A stretch of DNA of 64,000 nucleotides, taken from NCBI RefSeq assembly GCF_002813755.1, contig NZ_CP018061.1, positions 800,501 through 864,500 of the forward strand. Reading direction: 5' to 3'. The notes under the pieces were generated by a model. It worked only from the letters and a program-made list of their open reading frames with translations. It ran no database searches and was not told the origin of the DNA. Source of the stretch: Enterococcus mundtii. GTDB taxonomy: Bacteria > Bacillota > Bacilli > Lactobacillales > Enterococcaceae. The position numbers and the translations under genes were made by a program. Of this stretch, positions 18,039 through 28,309 are shown piece by piece; within the stretch, counting starts at the first letter, position 1; every line of letters starts with the position of its first letter.

Positions 18039-19418
18039 ATGTTTTCAAAAGTCTTGATAGCAAATCGCGGCGAAATAGCCGTACGGATCATTCGTGCCTG
18101 CCGTGAGCTTGGAATCCAAACCGTTGCGGTCTATTCTGAAGCGGATGCGGAGGCATTACACACACAATTAGCAGATGAAGCCGTCTGCATCGGTCCTGCA
18201 AGAGCAACAGATTCCTATTTGAATGTACAAGCAGTTCTAAGTGCAGCCATCGTTACAAAAGCAGAAGCAATCCATCCTGGATTTGGATTCTTATCAGAGA
18301 ACAGTCGATTTGCTTCGATGTGTGAAGAATGTAATATCGTCTTTATTGGACCTAAAAGCAAAACGATCGATGATATGGGAAATAAAATCAACGCACGTCA
18401 GTTGATGCAACAAGCAGATGTTCCTGTGATCCCAGGTAGTGATGGTGTGCTATCGACTGTTGAAGAAGCACTGGAAGTGGCAGAAAAAATTGGCTATCCA
18501 GTGATGCTCAAAGCCGCCGCTGGTGGTGGCGGTAAAGGAATCCGCAAAGTCTTGTCAAAAGAAGAATTACCACAACATTTTTCATCCGCCCAACAAGAGG
18601 CAGCAGCTGCTTTTGGTAACGATGATATGTATTTGGAAAAAATCATTTATCCCGCAAGACATATTGAAGTGCAAATATTAGGTGATCAATTTGGTCATGT
18701 TCTGCATCTAGGTGAACGTGATTGTTCCTTACAACGAAATAATCAAAAAGTCTTAGAAGAATCACCATCTGTTGTGATCTCTGAAGAAAAACGAAATCAC
18801 TTAGGTGCAGCAGCTGTTAGAGCAGCAAAGGCAGTGAACTATGAAAATGCAGGAACGATCGAATTTTTAATGGATGAATCCGGTGATTTTTATTTTATGG
18901 AAATGAACACCCGCATCCAAGTTGAACATCCAGTAACAGAAATGGTCACAAATATCGATCTTGTCAAAAAACAAATTGAGGTTGCGGCCGGACGACCACT
19001 AGAGATCCAACAAGAAGATATCATTTTCCAAGGGCATGCGATCGAATGCCGGATCAATGCAGAAAATCCAGCATTTCATTTCGCGCCTTCACCAGGTAAA
19101 ATCAAGAATTTGTTGCTGCCAGCTGGTGGTATGGGATTAAGGGTCGACAGCGCGGTTTATTCTGGTTACACGATTCCGCCTTATTATGATTCAATGATTG
19201 CTAAGGTCATCGTACATGGCGATACACGTTTCGATGCGTTGATGAAAATGCAACGGGCATTGAGCGAGATCGTAACAGATGGCGTGATCACGAATGCTGA
19301 ATTCCAAATGGATCTGATCAGTCACCCTGCAGTGATTGCTGGTGATTACAGTACCGCATTCTTACAAGAAGAGTTTTTACCAAACTGGATTCCCGAGACG
19401 GAGATAGGAGACGAATAA
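18039..19418 (+). CDS. accC: Biotin carboxylase subunit of acetyl-CoA carboxylase
   Basis: 459-residue ATP-grasp enzyme that carboxylates biotin on AccB. The N-terminus [16 protein letters not shown] is diagnostic. The glycine-rich ATP loop [13 protein letters not shown] and the catalytic region [16 protein letters not shown] are intact. It starts 7 bp after fabZ and is followed by accD with one base between. Confidence 0.97.
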   Translation: MFSKVLIANRGEIAVRIIRACRELGIQTVAVYSEADAEALHTQLADEAVCIGPARATDSYLNVQAVLSAAIVTKAEAIHPGFGFLSENSRFASMCEECNIVFIGPKSKTIDDMGNKINARQLMQQADVPVIPGSDGVLSTVEEALEVAEKIGYPVMLKAAAGGGGKGIRKVLSKEELPQHFSSAQQEAAAAFGNDDMYLEKIIYPARHIEVQILGDQFGHVLHLGERDCSLQRNNQKVLEESPSVVISEEKRNHLGAAAVRAAKAVNYENAGTIEFLMDESGDFYFMEMNTRIQVEHPVTEMVTNIDLVKKQIEVAAGRPLEIQQEDIIFQGHAIECRINAENPAFHFAPSPGKIKNLLLPAGGMGLRVDSAVYSGYTIPPYYDSMIAKVIVHGDTRFDALMKMQRALSEIVTDGVITNAEFQMDLISHPAVIAGDYSTAFLQEEFLPNWIPETEIGDE

Positions 19419-19419
19419 G

Positions 19420-20289
19420 ATGGCTTTATTCAAAAAGAAAAAATACATTCGAATCAATCCTAATCGAGAAATCAAGCCAACGAATGCACCATCGGTCCCT
19501 GACAATATGTGGGCGAAATGCCCGAATTGTAAACATATCATCTACACGAAAGATATTGGGGAAGAAAAAGTATGTCCACACTGTAGTTATAACTTTAGGA
19601 TCGGCGCATGGCAGCGATTAGCGTTGATCATTGATGAGAAAAGTTTAGAGGAATGGGATACGGATCTCGTCACGAAAGATCCCCTTGATTTTCCTGATTA
19701 TCAAGAAAAGATTGGCAAGATGCAAGAAAAGACTGGCTTACATGAAGCAGTTCTAACTGGTCAAGCGACTATTAAAGGTATTCCTTTTGCTATCGGTGTC
19801 ATGGACCCTAATTTTATCATGGGAAGTATGGGCACGATCGTTGGGGAAAAGATCACACGCTTGTTTGAACGTGCGGCGAGTAAAAAATTACCCGTCGTAT
19901 TGTTCACTGCTTCAGGGGGCGCCCGGATGCAAGAAGGGATTTTCTCTCTCATGCAAATGGCCAAAATCTCCGCAGCGGTCAAACGTCATGGCAATAAACA
20001 GCTATTTTATTTGACTGTCTTAACAGATCCGACGACAGGTGGTGTTACCGCCAGCTTTGCGATGGAAGGGGATATCATCTTAGCTGAACCACAAAGTTTG
20101 ATCGGCTTTGCTGGCCGCCGAGTGATTGAACAAACGATCAAACAAGAACTACCAGAAGATTTCCAAAAAGCAGAATTTTTACTGGAACATGGCTTTGTGG
20201 ATCAAATCGTTCCACGAAAAGAACTCAAGGATACGATCCATCAATTACTAGAATTGCATACGCAGAAAGGATGGATCAACCATGAATAA
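19420..20289 (+). CDS. accD: Acetyl-CoA carboxylase carboxyltransferase subunit beta
   Basis: 289 residues. An N-terminal zinc ribbon has paired Cys motifs (CPNC and CPHC, 19 residues apart in spacing). The crotonase-like carboxyltransferase core carries SGGARMQEG and DPTTGGV. The ATG follows ATAGGAGACGAATAAG. It overlaps accA by 8 bp, so the alpha and beta subunits are coupled. Confidence 0.96.
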   Translation: MALFKKKKYIRINPNREIKPTNAPSVPDNMWAKCPNCKHIIYTKDIGEEKVCPHCSYNFRIGAWQRLALIIDEKSLEEWDTDLVTKDPLDFPDYQEKIGKMQEKTGLHEAVLTGQATIKGIPFAIGVMDPNFIMGSMGTIVGEKITRLFERAASKKLPVVLFTASGGARMQEGIFSLMQMAKISAAVKRHGNKQLFYLTVLTDPTTGGVTASFAMEGDIILAEPQSLIGFAGRRVIEQTIKQELPEDFQKAEFLLEHGFVDQIVPRKELKDTIHQLLELHTQKGWINHE

Positions 20290-21067
20290 AACTGCTCATG
20301 ATATCGTCCAACTGGCGCGAGCAAAAGATCGTTGGACAAGTCTTGATTTTTTTGAAACGATTTTTGAAGGCTTCCAAGAGTTTCATGGTGATCGCTTATT
20401 TGGTGATGATGAAGCGATTGTCGGAGGTGTGGCAAAACTAGCCGGAAAACCTGTGACCGTCATTGGCATCCAAAAAGGTCGTGACTTACAAGAAAATATT
20501 CGCCGGAATTTTGGTTCTCCTCATCCGGAAGGTTATCGTAAAGCACTGCGTTTAATGAAGCAAGCAGAAAAATTCAACCGTCCGGTCATTACGTTGATCA
20601 ACACTGCTGGTGCCTATTGTGGAATCGGTGCAGAAGAACGTGGCGAAGGGGAAGCGATTGCCCGCAATCTATTAGAAATGTCGGATTTGAAGGTACCGAT
20701 CATCAGTATCATTATTGGTGAAGGCGGTAGTGGCGGGGCTTTAGCCTTAGCCTTAGCCGATGAAGTCTGGATGTTAGAACAAACGATCTATGCTGTTTTA
20801 TCACCAGAAGGCTTTGCTTCGATTCTTTGGAAAGACGGCAGCCGAGCAGCCGAAGCCGCTGAATTGATGAAAGTCGCTGCTGGTGAATTATTAGAGTTAG
20901 ACGTCATCGATCGAGTGATTCCCGAAACATTCAATGGAGAGCATTTAGGCAAAGAAAAAGTTGCGCGTATGATGCAAAAAGCATTGATCGAAAAACTGAC
21001 TGAACTCTGTCAGAAACCAACTGAAGAATTGATCGAACAACGCTACCAACGTTTTCGTAAATATTAA
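20282..21067 (+). CDS. accA: Acetyl-CoA carboxylase carboxyltransferase subunit alpha
   Basis: 261-residue partner of AccD. The motifs [28 protein letters not shown] and [11 protein letters not shown] are characteristic. It is shorter than the E. coli protein because the N-terminal extension is reduced, as is common in Lactobacillales. It is the last gene of the operon; a terminator starts 43 bp past the stop. Confidence 0.96.
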   Translation: MNKTAHDIVQLARAKDRWTSLDFFETIFEGFQEFHGDRLFGDDEAIVGGVAKLAGKPVTVIGIQKGRDLQENIRRNFGSPHPEGYRKALRLMKQAEKFNRPVITLINTAGAYCGIGAEERGEGEAIARNLLEMSDLKVPIISIIIGEGGSGGALALALADEVWMLEQTIYAVLSPEGFASILWKDGSRAAEAAELMKVAAGELLELDVIDRVIPETFNGEHLGKEKVARMMQKALIEKLTELCQKPTEELIEQRYQRFRKY

Positions 21068-21109
21068 AGGTAACGCGTCATATGCACGCTTCGCTTATGT
21101 AAATGAAAA

Positions 21110-21139
21110 ACTGTAGAGGGATTCCTCTATAGTTTTTTT
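21110..21139 (+). terminator. Terminator of the fatty-acid operon
   Basis: ACTGTAGAGG (21110-21119) pairs with CCTCTATAGT (21124-21133, one G-U pair), followed by a T7 run. Confidence 0.88.
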
Positions 21140-21330
21140 GTGTATGAACAAATAGCTTAATCTCTAGTAGAATGATGGTTGCTTGTGTGTCAATAAATAA
21201 TGAAAAGTATTGATTATTGTCGATACAGAATTCATGTAAAAACAGTATTATAAAACATAATTTTGTTATTTTTAATGTATATGATATCTTTGTTTAAAAG
21301 GAGTTGATGTAGTGTTGGACAAATTGTCGA

Positions 21331-21816
21331 ATGTTCTTTTTTTATGGAGTGTTACTTTCGGTAACGCTATTTTTGCCTGGCTGTTCTAAATCGGATGATC
21401 ATCAATTAGAAAACGCCGAGATCGTTCAACTAACGAATGCTGGGACGATACAAAACAGAGGTAGTTATACTCTTAAAGAGGGCAATTTAGAAATCATGAA
21501 AGAAATCCAACTGGCACAAAACCTAGATCAAGTCCCGTCTAATCTGAAACTCTCAAGCAGTGAAGAACAAGAAATCAAAAGTTTGCTGACACCTGATTTT
21601 ACAACCGAAGAACAAGAATTAAAAACGACTGAACTTTTTCAAACGTTTGTTAAAGAAATCAAACATGTAACAGTCGAAGTAAATCAGAAGAAGAAAACGA
21701 CAACATTAGTCGGAAAGGATTATCGAAAAGAATTTTCTTGGGTAGGTGAAAGTGGAAATCGTTTATCTGACTCACATAAGATTGAATATAGTTTTGTGTC
21801 AGGGAATGAGGAATAG
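21331..21816 (+). CDS. Putative lipoprotein, probably frameshifted at its 5' end
   Basis: 161 residues as read from ATG 21331: a short hydrophobic segment ending in a lipobox LPGC (Cys18), then a soluble Glu/Lys/Thr-rich domain. No family recognised. The ATG lacks a ribosome-binding site, whereas AAAGGAG (about 21298) is well placed for GTG 21312 in another frame. Removing one T from the T7 tract at 21337-21343 joins GTG 21312 to the lipoprotein frame. That would give a better signal peptide, with MLDKLSN before the hydrophobic core. Either the tract is a slippage/phase-variable site or the sequence carries an indel. Confidence 0.6.
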   Translation: MFFFYGVLLSVTLFLPGCSKSDDHQLENAEIVQLTNAGTIQNRGSYTLKEGNLEIMKEIQLAQNLDQVPSNLKLSSSEEQEIKSLLTPDFTTEEQELKTTELFQTFVKEIKHVTVEVNQKKKTTTLVGKDYRKEFSWVGESGNRLSDSHKIEYSFVSGNEE

Positions 21817-21834
21817 TTGAGTAAAGGAATAGCC

Positions 21835-22038
21835 TTAAAAAACGATGCTTCTTGCATAATGATTATTGAAGTAGAGGAATTTCAGAATAATTTGAACAGA
21901 AAGAAGGGGGGCACCATCTTTTCCCTGTTCTTTTAATTGATTAAAAATATTTTTCTGTACCGAATCAGGATTTTTGATTTGAAATTTTAAAAGTTGTTGA
22001 AACCATAGGTATCTCTTTTTAGTGCTGGATATTGATAC
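21835..22038 (-). pseudogene. Possible remnant of a gene on the minus strand
   Basis: The 400 bp between the lipoprotein and the AbiE operator contain no intact gene. On the minus strand one frame is open for 67 codons without a usable start and reads like protein (for example FQIKNPDSVQKNIFNQL and GAPLLSVQIILKFLYF). I suspect the C-terminal end of a decayed gene, but cannot name the family. The rest of the interval (22039-22218) shows nothing I can interpret. Confidence 0.3.
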
Positions 22039-22218
22039 TTAACTATTTAAGTAGGCCATCTGAATAGTTATAGTGTAAGGCGTTCTTGGTGTGTGCATAA
22101 ACTTGCTAACGTATCTTATCGTCTTGGTATAGCTTTCAGGAAGTTATATTATCCAGATATTCGCGAAACATCCATTACACAGTAATCGACCATTTGTTTC
22201 CCACATAAAGAATGCCTT

Positions 22219-22265
22219 GTTACAATTACACTATTATGATAAGTTTAATGTAGTGTATTTGTAAC
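22219..22265 (+). promoter_or_regulatory. abiE promoter/operator with inverted repeat
   Basis: GTTACAATTACACTA (22219-22233) and TAGTGTATTTGTAAC (22251-22265) form a 15-bp inverted repeat with one mismatch, 17 bp apart and 17 bp before the abiEi start. A promoter (TTGTTA 22217-22222, 17 bp, TAAGTT 22240-22245) fits between the arms. AbiEi antitoxins of this family bind such repeats to autorepress their operon. Confidence 0.75.
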
Positions 22266-22282
22266 GTAAGTGAGGGGATTAA

Positions 22283-22876
22283 ATGAAAGATAAGCTGAAA
22301 GAGTTGTTGCGTATTCGCGATGGAAATTTATCTATGAAGGAAGCTAGAAAATTAGGAATTTCAGCAACTACTGTACAAAGATTGGTGAATCAAGGAATTT
22401 TAATGAAAGTTGATCGTGGTTATTATGTAGAGACTGGTCATGGAATCGATGATTTATTTTGTCTTCAGCAACGATTTTCCAGAGGAATATTTTCTCATGA
22501 AACGACATTAGATATATATCAACTTTCTACAAACATGCCGAACTTCATTCATTTGACTTTTCCACATGGTTATAATGTGAATCGTTCAATTACGAAAGAG
22601 CAACAGTTACAATTTCATTTTGTGAAGAAGGAAGTATACGAGTTAGGGAAAGTGGAGGGCACTTCCTTTCAAGGAAATCCTATTATTATATACGATAAGG
22701 AACGAACTCTTTGTGATATTTGGAATCCGAGATATGAAATTGAATACGAAATGAAATTAGAAGCTTTAAAAGAGTACATGAGAGATCCTATGAGAGACCC
22801 AAGTAAATTAAGAGATTATATGACAAAACTACATGTAGAAAAAGAAATGAAATATCATATGCAGAGTTTGTATTGA
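22283..22876 (+). CDS. abiEi: Type IV toxin-antitoxin antitoxin AbiEi
   Basis: 197 residues. An N-terminal winged-helix domain (SMKEARKLGISATTVQRLV, then KVDRGYYV) is typical of AbiEi; the C-terminal part provides antitoxicity. It represses the operon through the inverted repeat just upstream and counters AbiEii. GTGAGGGG lies upstream of the ATG. The AT-rich pair, flanked by gene debris, looks like a small acquired module between the fab operon and a transporter. Confidence 0.9.
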   Translation: MKDKLKELLRIRDGNLSMKEARKLGISATTVQRLVNQGILMKVDRGYYVETGHGIDDLFCLQQRFSRGIFSHETTLDIYQLSTNMPNFIHLTFPHGYNVNRSITKEQQLQFHFVKKEVYELGKVEGTSFQGNPIIIYDKERTLCDIWNPRYEIEYEMKLEALKEYMRDPMRDPSKLRDYMTKLHVEKEMKYHMQSLY

Positions 22877-22888
22877 TGGAGAGAAAAT

Positions 22889-23746
22889 ATGACCCCTACA
22901 CAATTTACAGCAAAAACAAGAAATCTTGCAAAAAGTATAGGATTAAATGCACAGTTAGTTCAAAGGCATTTTATGATGGATCGCTTAGTTGAACAAATCT
23001 CTGAATCGAAGTATAAAAATGACTTTATTTTGAAAGGTGGTTTTCTATTAGGTTCAAAATATGGAATTGATAGAAGAACAACAATTGATATTGATACGAC
23101 ATTTAGAAATAGTAAATTAACTAAAGAAAAATTGGAGAACATCTTTAAAGAATTAACTAGTAAACCTACGAAAGAGGGAATTGTTTTCTCTGTTCAAGAG
23201 ATTAAAGAGACAAGGGAAATTGATTTTTATCCTGGGTTTCAAATTAAATTGATTGCTCATTTAGAAAAAATACGTGTCCCATTTAAATTGGATGTAACAA
23301 CAGGAGATTCTATTTATCCTGAAGTAGATATACATCATCATCAATTGATGTTTGAAGATAAAAAAGTAGAGATTCCAGCTTATCCAACAGAACAGATTAT
23401 TGCAGAAAAGCTGAGTGCTACATTTAGCTTTGGGACAGACAATTCGAGATTGAAAGATTACTACGACCTATTTGCCATCCCAAAACTAGAAAATATTGAT
23501 ATGAAAGAGCTATATAAAAGTGTCCGAAATACATTTACAAAACGTGGAGACAACAAACCGTTATCTTTTTATTATGAAAGGGAAATCGAAAAAATAAAAG
23601 GGAGCGATTATTTGGAAAAACTATGGGACAAATATCGCTCAGTTAATTCTTTTGCGAATTCTATTTCATTTGCAGATACAGTTAACGGAGTTGCTTATCT
23701 AATGCAAAATGTAATCAAAATTGAAAATCAAGAAAGAAAACAATAG
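22889..23746 (+). CDS. abiEii: Type IV toxin-antitoxin toxin AbiEii (nucleotidyltransferase)
   Basis: 285-residue DNA polymerase beta-like nucleotidyltransferase (DUF1814/MenT-type). Motif I is KGGFLLGS, the metal-binding motif is TTIDIDTTF, KLDVTTGD is the third acidic strand, and IIAEKLSATF carries the conserved Lys. Related MenT-type enzymes add nucleotides to tRNA 3' ends and AbiE gives bacteriostasis or phage abortive infection. It starts 12 bp after abiEi with TGGAGAGAA as ribosome-binding site. Confidence 0.9.
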   Translation: MTPTQFTAKTRNLAKSIGLNAQLVQRHFMMDRLVEQISESKYKNDFILKGGFLLGSKYGIDRRTTIDIDTTFRNSKLTKEKLENIFKELTSKPTKEGIVFSVQEIKETREIDFYPGFQIKLIAHLEKIRVPFKLDVTTGDSIYPEVDIHHHQLMFEDKKVEIPAYPTEQIIAEKLSATFSFGTDNSRLKDYYDLFAIPKLENIDMKELYKSVRNTFTKRGDNKPLSFYYEREIEKIKGSDYLEKLWDKYRSVNSFANSISFADTVNGVAYLMQNVIKIENQERKQ

Positions 23747-23880
23747 TTTACAAGAATTGAACAAATCAAGATGACATACGATATTAATTGTGTGATTTAG
23801 CGTAAATCAGCGGAACTAATGAGCTTGGTACAGAGGTTTTTGGCCTTGAAAAACAAAGTAAAATAGACTGAAAATCAAAT

Positions 23881-23915
23881 AAAAAAAGCTGAGACTTGGT
23901 TCTCAGCTTTTTTTC
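23881..23915 (+). terminator. Terminator downstream of abiE
   Basis: GCTGAGA (23888-23894) pairs with TCTCAGC (23901-23907), extended by A-run/T-run pairing and followed by T7. It lies 135 bp past abiEii. No gene is seen in 23747-24076. Confidence 0.85.
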
Positions 23916-24036
23916 ATTTCTTCCCTTGAAATATTAAAATAAATATTCTTAATTCGTGGTTATTATTCATTATTAAAGCATAAAAGTGAAATAAAATAAA
24001 TAAATATACAAAAAATGGTTTATTTTTGAAATTTTC

Positions 24037-24046
24037 ATGCTATAAT
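24037..24046 (+). promoter_or_regulatory. Extended -10 promoter of the amino-acid ABC operon
   Basis: TGCTATAAT with TATAAT at 24041-24046, 30 bp before the start codon. No good -35 is seen; the TG extension supports the call. Confidence 0.6.
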
Positions 24047-24076
24047 GACAGAACAAAATGAATAAGGGGCGAGACA

Positions 24077-24895
24077 ATGAAAAAGATTTCAGGAATTATT
24101 TTATTTTTAGTTACAACATTCGCATTAGGAGCGTGTGGTAATGGGGATGCAGCAGAATCAAACGATCAATTGGCAGAAATCAAGGAAAGTGGTGTATTGA
24201 AAGTAGCAACATCTGCTGATTATGCGCCGTTTGAATTTCATACGATCGTCGATGGGAAAGATCAAATCGTCGGATCAGACATTGATTTAGCAAATGCCAT
24301 TGCAGATGAACTTGGTGTGAAACTGGAGCTTTCAGATATGAGTTTCAATACAGTGCTAGCCTCTTTAAAAGAAGGAAAAGTCGATGTAGCGATTTCAGCA
24401 ATTTCAGCGACCGCAGAACGGAAAGAACAATTTGATTTCACCGATAATTACTATAATCCGCCACAAGTTCTCGTGATCAATAAAAAAGATGAAGACACGT
24501 TAACAAGCATTGATCGCTTGGCAGGTAAAAGCTTAGGGGCGCAAAAAGGCTCGATCCAAGAAGCGGTGATCAACGAACAAATCAAAGAAGCTAAAGTAGT
24601 CACGATCGATAAAGTACCAAATATGGTGATCGAGATCAATCAAGGTTCGCTGGATGGCATGGTCGTTGAACAAACGATTGCCGAAGCATATATCGCTCAA
24701 AATCCCAACTTGATGATTGCAGATATTCCTTTGGAACAATCAGATGATGAAGCTTTTGCTATTGCCTTGCCAAAAGGAAGTACAGAATTACAAGAAGAGT
24801 TGAATAAAATTATCAAAAAACTAAGTGATGAGGGAAAAATCGATGAATTCATCAAAAAAAATCATGAACTAGCTGAACAAACAGCGACAGAATAG
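24077..24895 (+). CDS. Amino-acid ABC transporter substrate-binding lipoprotein
   Basis: 272-residue solute-binding protein of the SBP_bac_3 family. The signal peptide ends in lipobox ALGAC (Cys20), so the mature protein is anchored to the outer face of the membrane. The ligand-binding core shows SADYAPFEFH, GSDIDLANAIADELG and the AISATAERKEQFDFT region typical of glutamine/polar amino-acid binders. The exact substrate is not certain. It is first in a three-gene operon with permease and ATPase. Confidence 0.93.
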   Translation: MKKISGIILFLVTTFALGACGNGDAAESNDQLAEIKESGVLKVATSADYAPFEFHTIVDGKDQIVGSDIDLANAIADELGVKLELSDMSFNTVLASLKEGKVDVAISAISATAERKEQFDFTDNYYNPPQVLVINKKDEDTLTSIDRLAGKSLGAQKGSIQEAVINEQIKEAKVVTIDKVPNMVIEINQGSLDGMVVEQTIAEAYIAQNPNLMIADIPLEQSDDEAFAIALPKGSTELQEELNKIIKKLSDEGKIDEFIKKNHELAEQTATE

Positions 24896-24906
24896 AGGGA
24901 CGCAGT

Positions 24907-25596
24907 GTGAATTTTTCGTTTTTAGATAAGTACTTACCGTATTTTTTATCCGGCGCGGTCGTTACGATCGTCATTTCGATCTTGACAGTCATCTTTGGTA
25001 CAATGATTGGCCTAGCCATGGCACTGATGAAGCGCTCAAAGATCAAGCCTTTGAATTGGTTAGCTAATAGTTATATCGAATTACTAAGAGGCACACCGAT
25101 GTTATTGCAGATCATGATCGGATTCATCTTATTGCAACGTTTCTTTCCAGCGGTGGATTGGTCCGTGGGGATTTTAACGATCGACTTAGGGCGTTTGATA
25201 CCAGGAATCATCGTATTATCACTGAACTCTGGGGCGTATGTTGCTGAAATCATCCGTGGAGGAATTGCGGCTGTTGATATGGGACAAACAGAAGCTTCGT
25301 ATTCACTAGGCTTACGTCCTGTACAGGCGATGCGTTATGTCATTTTCCCACAAGCGTTGAGAAATATTTTGCCACCATTAGGAAATGAGTTTGTCACGTT
25401 GATCAAAGATTCTTCTTTACTGACAGTGATCGGTATCAATGAATTGATGGGATCTGCTCAAATCGTTATCTCAAACTCCTATATCCCATTGGAACCTTAT
25501 TTTATTGCCGCAGGGTTATACTTCGTTATGACCTTTGTAACATCGCGGTTGTTGAGTAGTTGGGAGAAAAAACTCGGAAAAGGGTATCAACGTTAG
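24907..25596 (+). CDS. Amino-acid ABC transporter permease
   Basis: 229-residue inner-membrane permease of the HisM/GlnP type with about five hydrophobic helices and the cytoplasmic EAA loop ([20 protein letters not shown]). It starts at GTG 24907 after AGAGGGACGC. Short N-terminus and [10 protein letters not shown] are family features. Probably a homodimer working with the neighbouring ATPase. Confidence 0.93.
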   Translation: MNFSFLDKYLPYFLSGAVVTIVISILTVIFGTMIGLAMALMKRSKIKPLNWLANSYIELLRGTPMLLQIMIGFILLQRFFPAVDWSVGILTIDLGRLIPGIIVLSLNSGAYVAEIIRGGIAAVDMGQTEASYSLGLRPVQAMRYVIFPQALRNILPPLGNEFVTLIKDSSLLTVIGINELMGSAQIVISNSYIPLEPYFIAAGLYFVMTFVTSRLLSSWEKKLGKGYQR

Positions 25597-25609
25597 GAGA
25601 GAATGTCGT

Positions 25610-26344
25610 ATGGAAAAATCAATAGTATCGATCAAACAGCTAAGTAAATCATTTGCAGAAACAGAAGTATTGAAAGGAATTACTACGACCATTTCCGCCG
25701 GGGAGGTCGTGGTGATCATCGGTCCTTCAGGTTCAGGAAAAAGTACGTTTCTCCGTTGTTTGAATCTACTCGAATCCCCTACAGCTGGTACGGTGGAGTT
25801 TGAGGGAACGGATATCACACACAAGCAACACGATATTTTTAAAACAAGAGAAAAAATGGGCATGGTTTTTCAACAGTTCAATCTATTTCCCAATATGACA
25901 GTATTAGAAAATATCACCTTATCACCAATCAAAGTGAAAAAAATGCCTAAGAAAGAAGCCGAGGCGATCGCTTTGGAATTATTGGCAAAAGTTGGCTTGT
26001 CAGATAAAGCCACCGCCTATCCTTACTCTTTATCAGGTGGACAGCAGCAACGGATAGCGATTGCCCGAGCGTTGGCAATGCAACCAGACGTCATGTTGTT
26101 CGATGAGCCCACTTCGGCACTTGATCCAGAAATGGTGGGTGAAGTACTCTCGGTTATGTTGCAATTGGCACAAGAAGGGATGACGATGGTCATTGTCACT
26201 CATGAAATCGGCTTTGCGAAAGAAGTGGGTGATCGAATCATCTTTATGGATCAAGGACAGATCGTGGAAGAGGGGACACCTAGTGAAGTGCTGGAGCGGA
26301 CGAGCCAGCCTCGGACCATCGATTTTTTGGCCAAAGTACTGTAG
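25610..26344 (+). CDS. Amino-acid ABC transporter ATP-binding protein
   Basis: 244-residue GlnQ-like ATPase. Walker [11 protein letters not shown]-loop [11 protein letters not shown], signature LSGGQQQR, Walker [15 protein letters not shown] and the switch His in VTHE are all intact. AGGAGAGAA precedes the ATG. It powers the permease encoded upstream. The terminator 120 bp later closes the operon. Confidence 0.95.
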   Translation: MEKSIVSIKQLSKSFAETEVLKGITTTISAGEVVVIIGPSGSGKSTFLRCLNLLESPTAGTVEFEGTDITHKQHDIFKTREKMGMVFQQFNLFPNMTVLENITLSPIKVKKMPKKEAEAIALELLAKVGLSDKATAYPYSLSGGQQQRIAIARALAMQPDVMLFDEPTSALDPEMVGEVLSVMLQLAQEGMTMVIVTHEIGFAKEVGDRIIFMDQGQIVEEGTPSEVLERTSQPRTIDFLAKVL

Positions 26345-26464
26345 TAAAAATTAAGATATAAGGAATGGCGCTCTTTTTCCAACATTACCTATGGATAGTG
26401 ATTTCAGTTCTTTAGGTTTTTCTAAAATTGTATGAATGATGTTCCAAAAGTAACTCTTTCAGTA

Positions 26465-26524
26465 ATAAGCAACCAACTCCAGAAATAGAAGAATCTATTT
26501 TATGAGCTGGTTGCTTATTTTTTG
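26465..26524 (+). terminator. Terminator of the ABC transporter operon
   Basis: ATAAGCAACCA(A)CTC (26465-26479) pairs with GAG(C)TGGTTGCTTAT (26504-26518), followed by T-rich sequence. A TATAAT box (26599-26604) further on is the likely -10 for yqeG. Confidence 0.82.
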
Positions 26525-26660
26525 GAGTTGGTTTCTTCTGTTATTCCCTCCATTAAAAGGTTTAATGTATAGAGGTAGTTTTTTTTTAGATTTTACAGTA
26601 TAATATGGGGTTGAGGAGTACATATCGTGCTCCTTCATTTTTTGCAGATGAGGAGACAAC

Positions 26661-27188
26661 ATGTTTTCAAATTATAAACCTACATGGATGGTAGAAGCCG
26701 TCTATAAAATTACCCCTGCACAACTGAAAAAACTAGGGATCAAAGCCGTCTTGACGGACCTTGATAATACACTGATTGCTTGGAATAATCCAGATGGAAC
26801 GGAAGAATTGTTCACTTGGATTTTAGAAATGAGAAATGCGGGCATACCAGTAGTCGTTGTTTCTAACAACAACTCAGAACGCGTAGCTCGTGCAGTTAAA
26901 AAATTTGAGCTACTTTATGTTGCAAGAGCGTTGAAGCCTTTGCCAGTGGGAATCAATAAAGCAAAAAAAATGTTGGATCTGGCAGATGAAGAGATCATCA
27001 TGATCGGTGATCAGATCATGACCGATATTCGTGGCGCGAATAGTGCCGGTATCCGTAGTGTCTTAGTTAAACCAATCATTGAAACTGATAGTTGGAAGAC
27101 GAAATTCAATCGGTTCTGGGAACGTAAGATCATGAGTTATTTAGTAAAGAAACATCCAGATATGGATTGGCGAGGTGGCATTGAATGA
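26661..27188 (+). CDS. yqeG: YqeG family HAD-type phosphatase
   Basis: 175-residue HAD-superfamily phosphatase. Motif I TDLDNTLI has the nucleophilic Asp, motif II is VVSNNN, and motif IV is MIGDQIMTDIRGA. It leads the conserved Firmicute cluster yqeG-yqeH-yhbY-nadD-yqeK-rsfS-yqeM. Relatives are phosphatidylglycerophosphatase-like, but the substrate is unproven. GAGGAGACA precedes the ATG. It overlaps yqeH by 4 bp. Confidence 0.93.
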   Translation: MFSNYKPTWMVEAVYKITPAQLKKLGIKAVLTDLDNTLIAWNNPDGTEELFTWILEMRNAGIPVVVVSNNNSERVARAVKKFELLYVARALKPLPVGINKAKKMLDLADEEIIMIGDQIMTDIRGANSAGIRSVLVKPIIETDSWKTKFNRFWERKIMSYLVKKHPDMDWRGGIE

Positions 27189-28294
27189 ACGAAGAATTGC
27201 AATGTATCGGTTGTGGCGTGATGATCCAAACAGAATATCCTGATGAATTAGGCTATACACCAAAAGCAGCACTCGAAAAAGGGTTAGCAACAGGGGATGT
27301 TTATTGTCAACGTTGTTTCCGTTTGAGACATTATAATGAGATCCAAGATGTATCATTGACAGATGATGATTTCTTGCGATTACTAAATGAATTAGGACAA
27401 AAAGACGCATTGATCGTCAATGTGGTTGATATCTTTGATTTCAACGGCTCACTGATTCCTGGTTTACATCGTTTTGTCGGCAATAATCCTGTTCTTTTGG
27501 TAGGAAATAAAGTCGATATTTTACCTAAATCATTGAAAAAATCAAAAATGATCCAATGGATGAATGAGCGTGCCCATGAAGCAGGGCTAAGACCTGTTGA
27601 GGTGTTGTTGACAAGCGCAAAAAAAGCACCTGAAATGACAACACTTCTAGAGAAAATCGAAAAATATCGTGAGGGTCGAGATGTATATATCGTTGGTGTG
27701 ACGAATGTCGGAAAATCGACATTGATCAATCAGATCATCAAAAATACGGCAGGTGTCCAAGAAGTGATCACGACTTCGCAGTTCCCAGGAACAACGTTAG
27801 ACAAAATCGAGATCCCATTGGATGATGGCCAATTTTTGATCGATACACCAGGAATTATCCATCGTCATCAAATGGCCCACTATTTAGGCAAAAAAGACTT
27901 ACGTATCATCGCACCGACAAAGGAAATCAAGCCTAAGGTGTATCAGCTGAATGAAGGTCAAACGCTTTTCCTTGGAGGATTAGCTCGATTCGACTTTATC
28001 AGTGGCAAACGAGGTTCATTTATTGCTTATGTATCAAATGATGTCAATTTACATCGGACAAAATTAGAAAAAGCCGATGCTTTTTATGAAAAACATGTAG
28101 GCGGCTTATTGCAACCACCACGTCCGAATGAAGTCAGTGAATTCCCTGAACTTGTTCGCTTTGAGTTTTCTGTAAAAGAAAAGACAGATATCGTCTTTGC
28201 AGGACTAGGCTGGATCACGGTAACGGAACCAGCAGTCATCGCAGGCTGGGCGCCAAAAGGGGTACATGTGTTAAGAAGAAAAGCACTGATTTAA
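27185..28294 (+). CDS. yqeH: Ribosome biogenesis GTPase YqeH
   Basis: 369-residue circularly permuted GTPase needed for 30S subunit assembly. The N-terminal treble-clef zinc finger has CIGCG and CQRCF. The G motifs come in permuted order: NKVD (G4), TSAKK (G5), GVTNVGKST (G1) and DTPG (G3). A C-terminal RNA-binding domain follows. The 4-bp overlap with yqeG implies coupling. aroE, which lies between yqeH and yhbY in Bacillus, is absent here. Confidence 0.96.
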   Translation: MNEELQCIGCGVMIQTEYPDELGYTPKAALEKGLATGDVYCQRCFRLRHYNEIQDVSLTDDDFLRLLNELGQKDALIVNVVDIFDFNGSLIPGLHRFVGNNPVLLVGNKVDILPKSLKKSKMIQWMNERAHEAGLRPVEVLLTSAKKAPEMTTLLEKIEKYREGRDVYIVGVTNVGKSTLINQIIKNTAGVQEVITTSQFPGTTLDKIEIPLDDGQFLIDTPGIIHRHQMAHYLGKKDLRIIAPTKEIKPKVYQLNEGQTLFLGGLARFDFISGKRGSFIAYVSNDVNLHRTKLEKADAFYEKHVGGLLQPPRPNEVSEFPELVRFEFSVKEKTDIVFAGLGWITVTEPAVIAGWAPKGVHVLRRKALI

Positions 28295-28309
28295 GAAAGA
28301 AGGAAAAAC

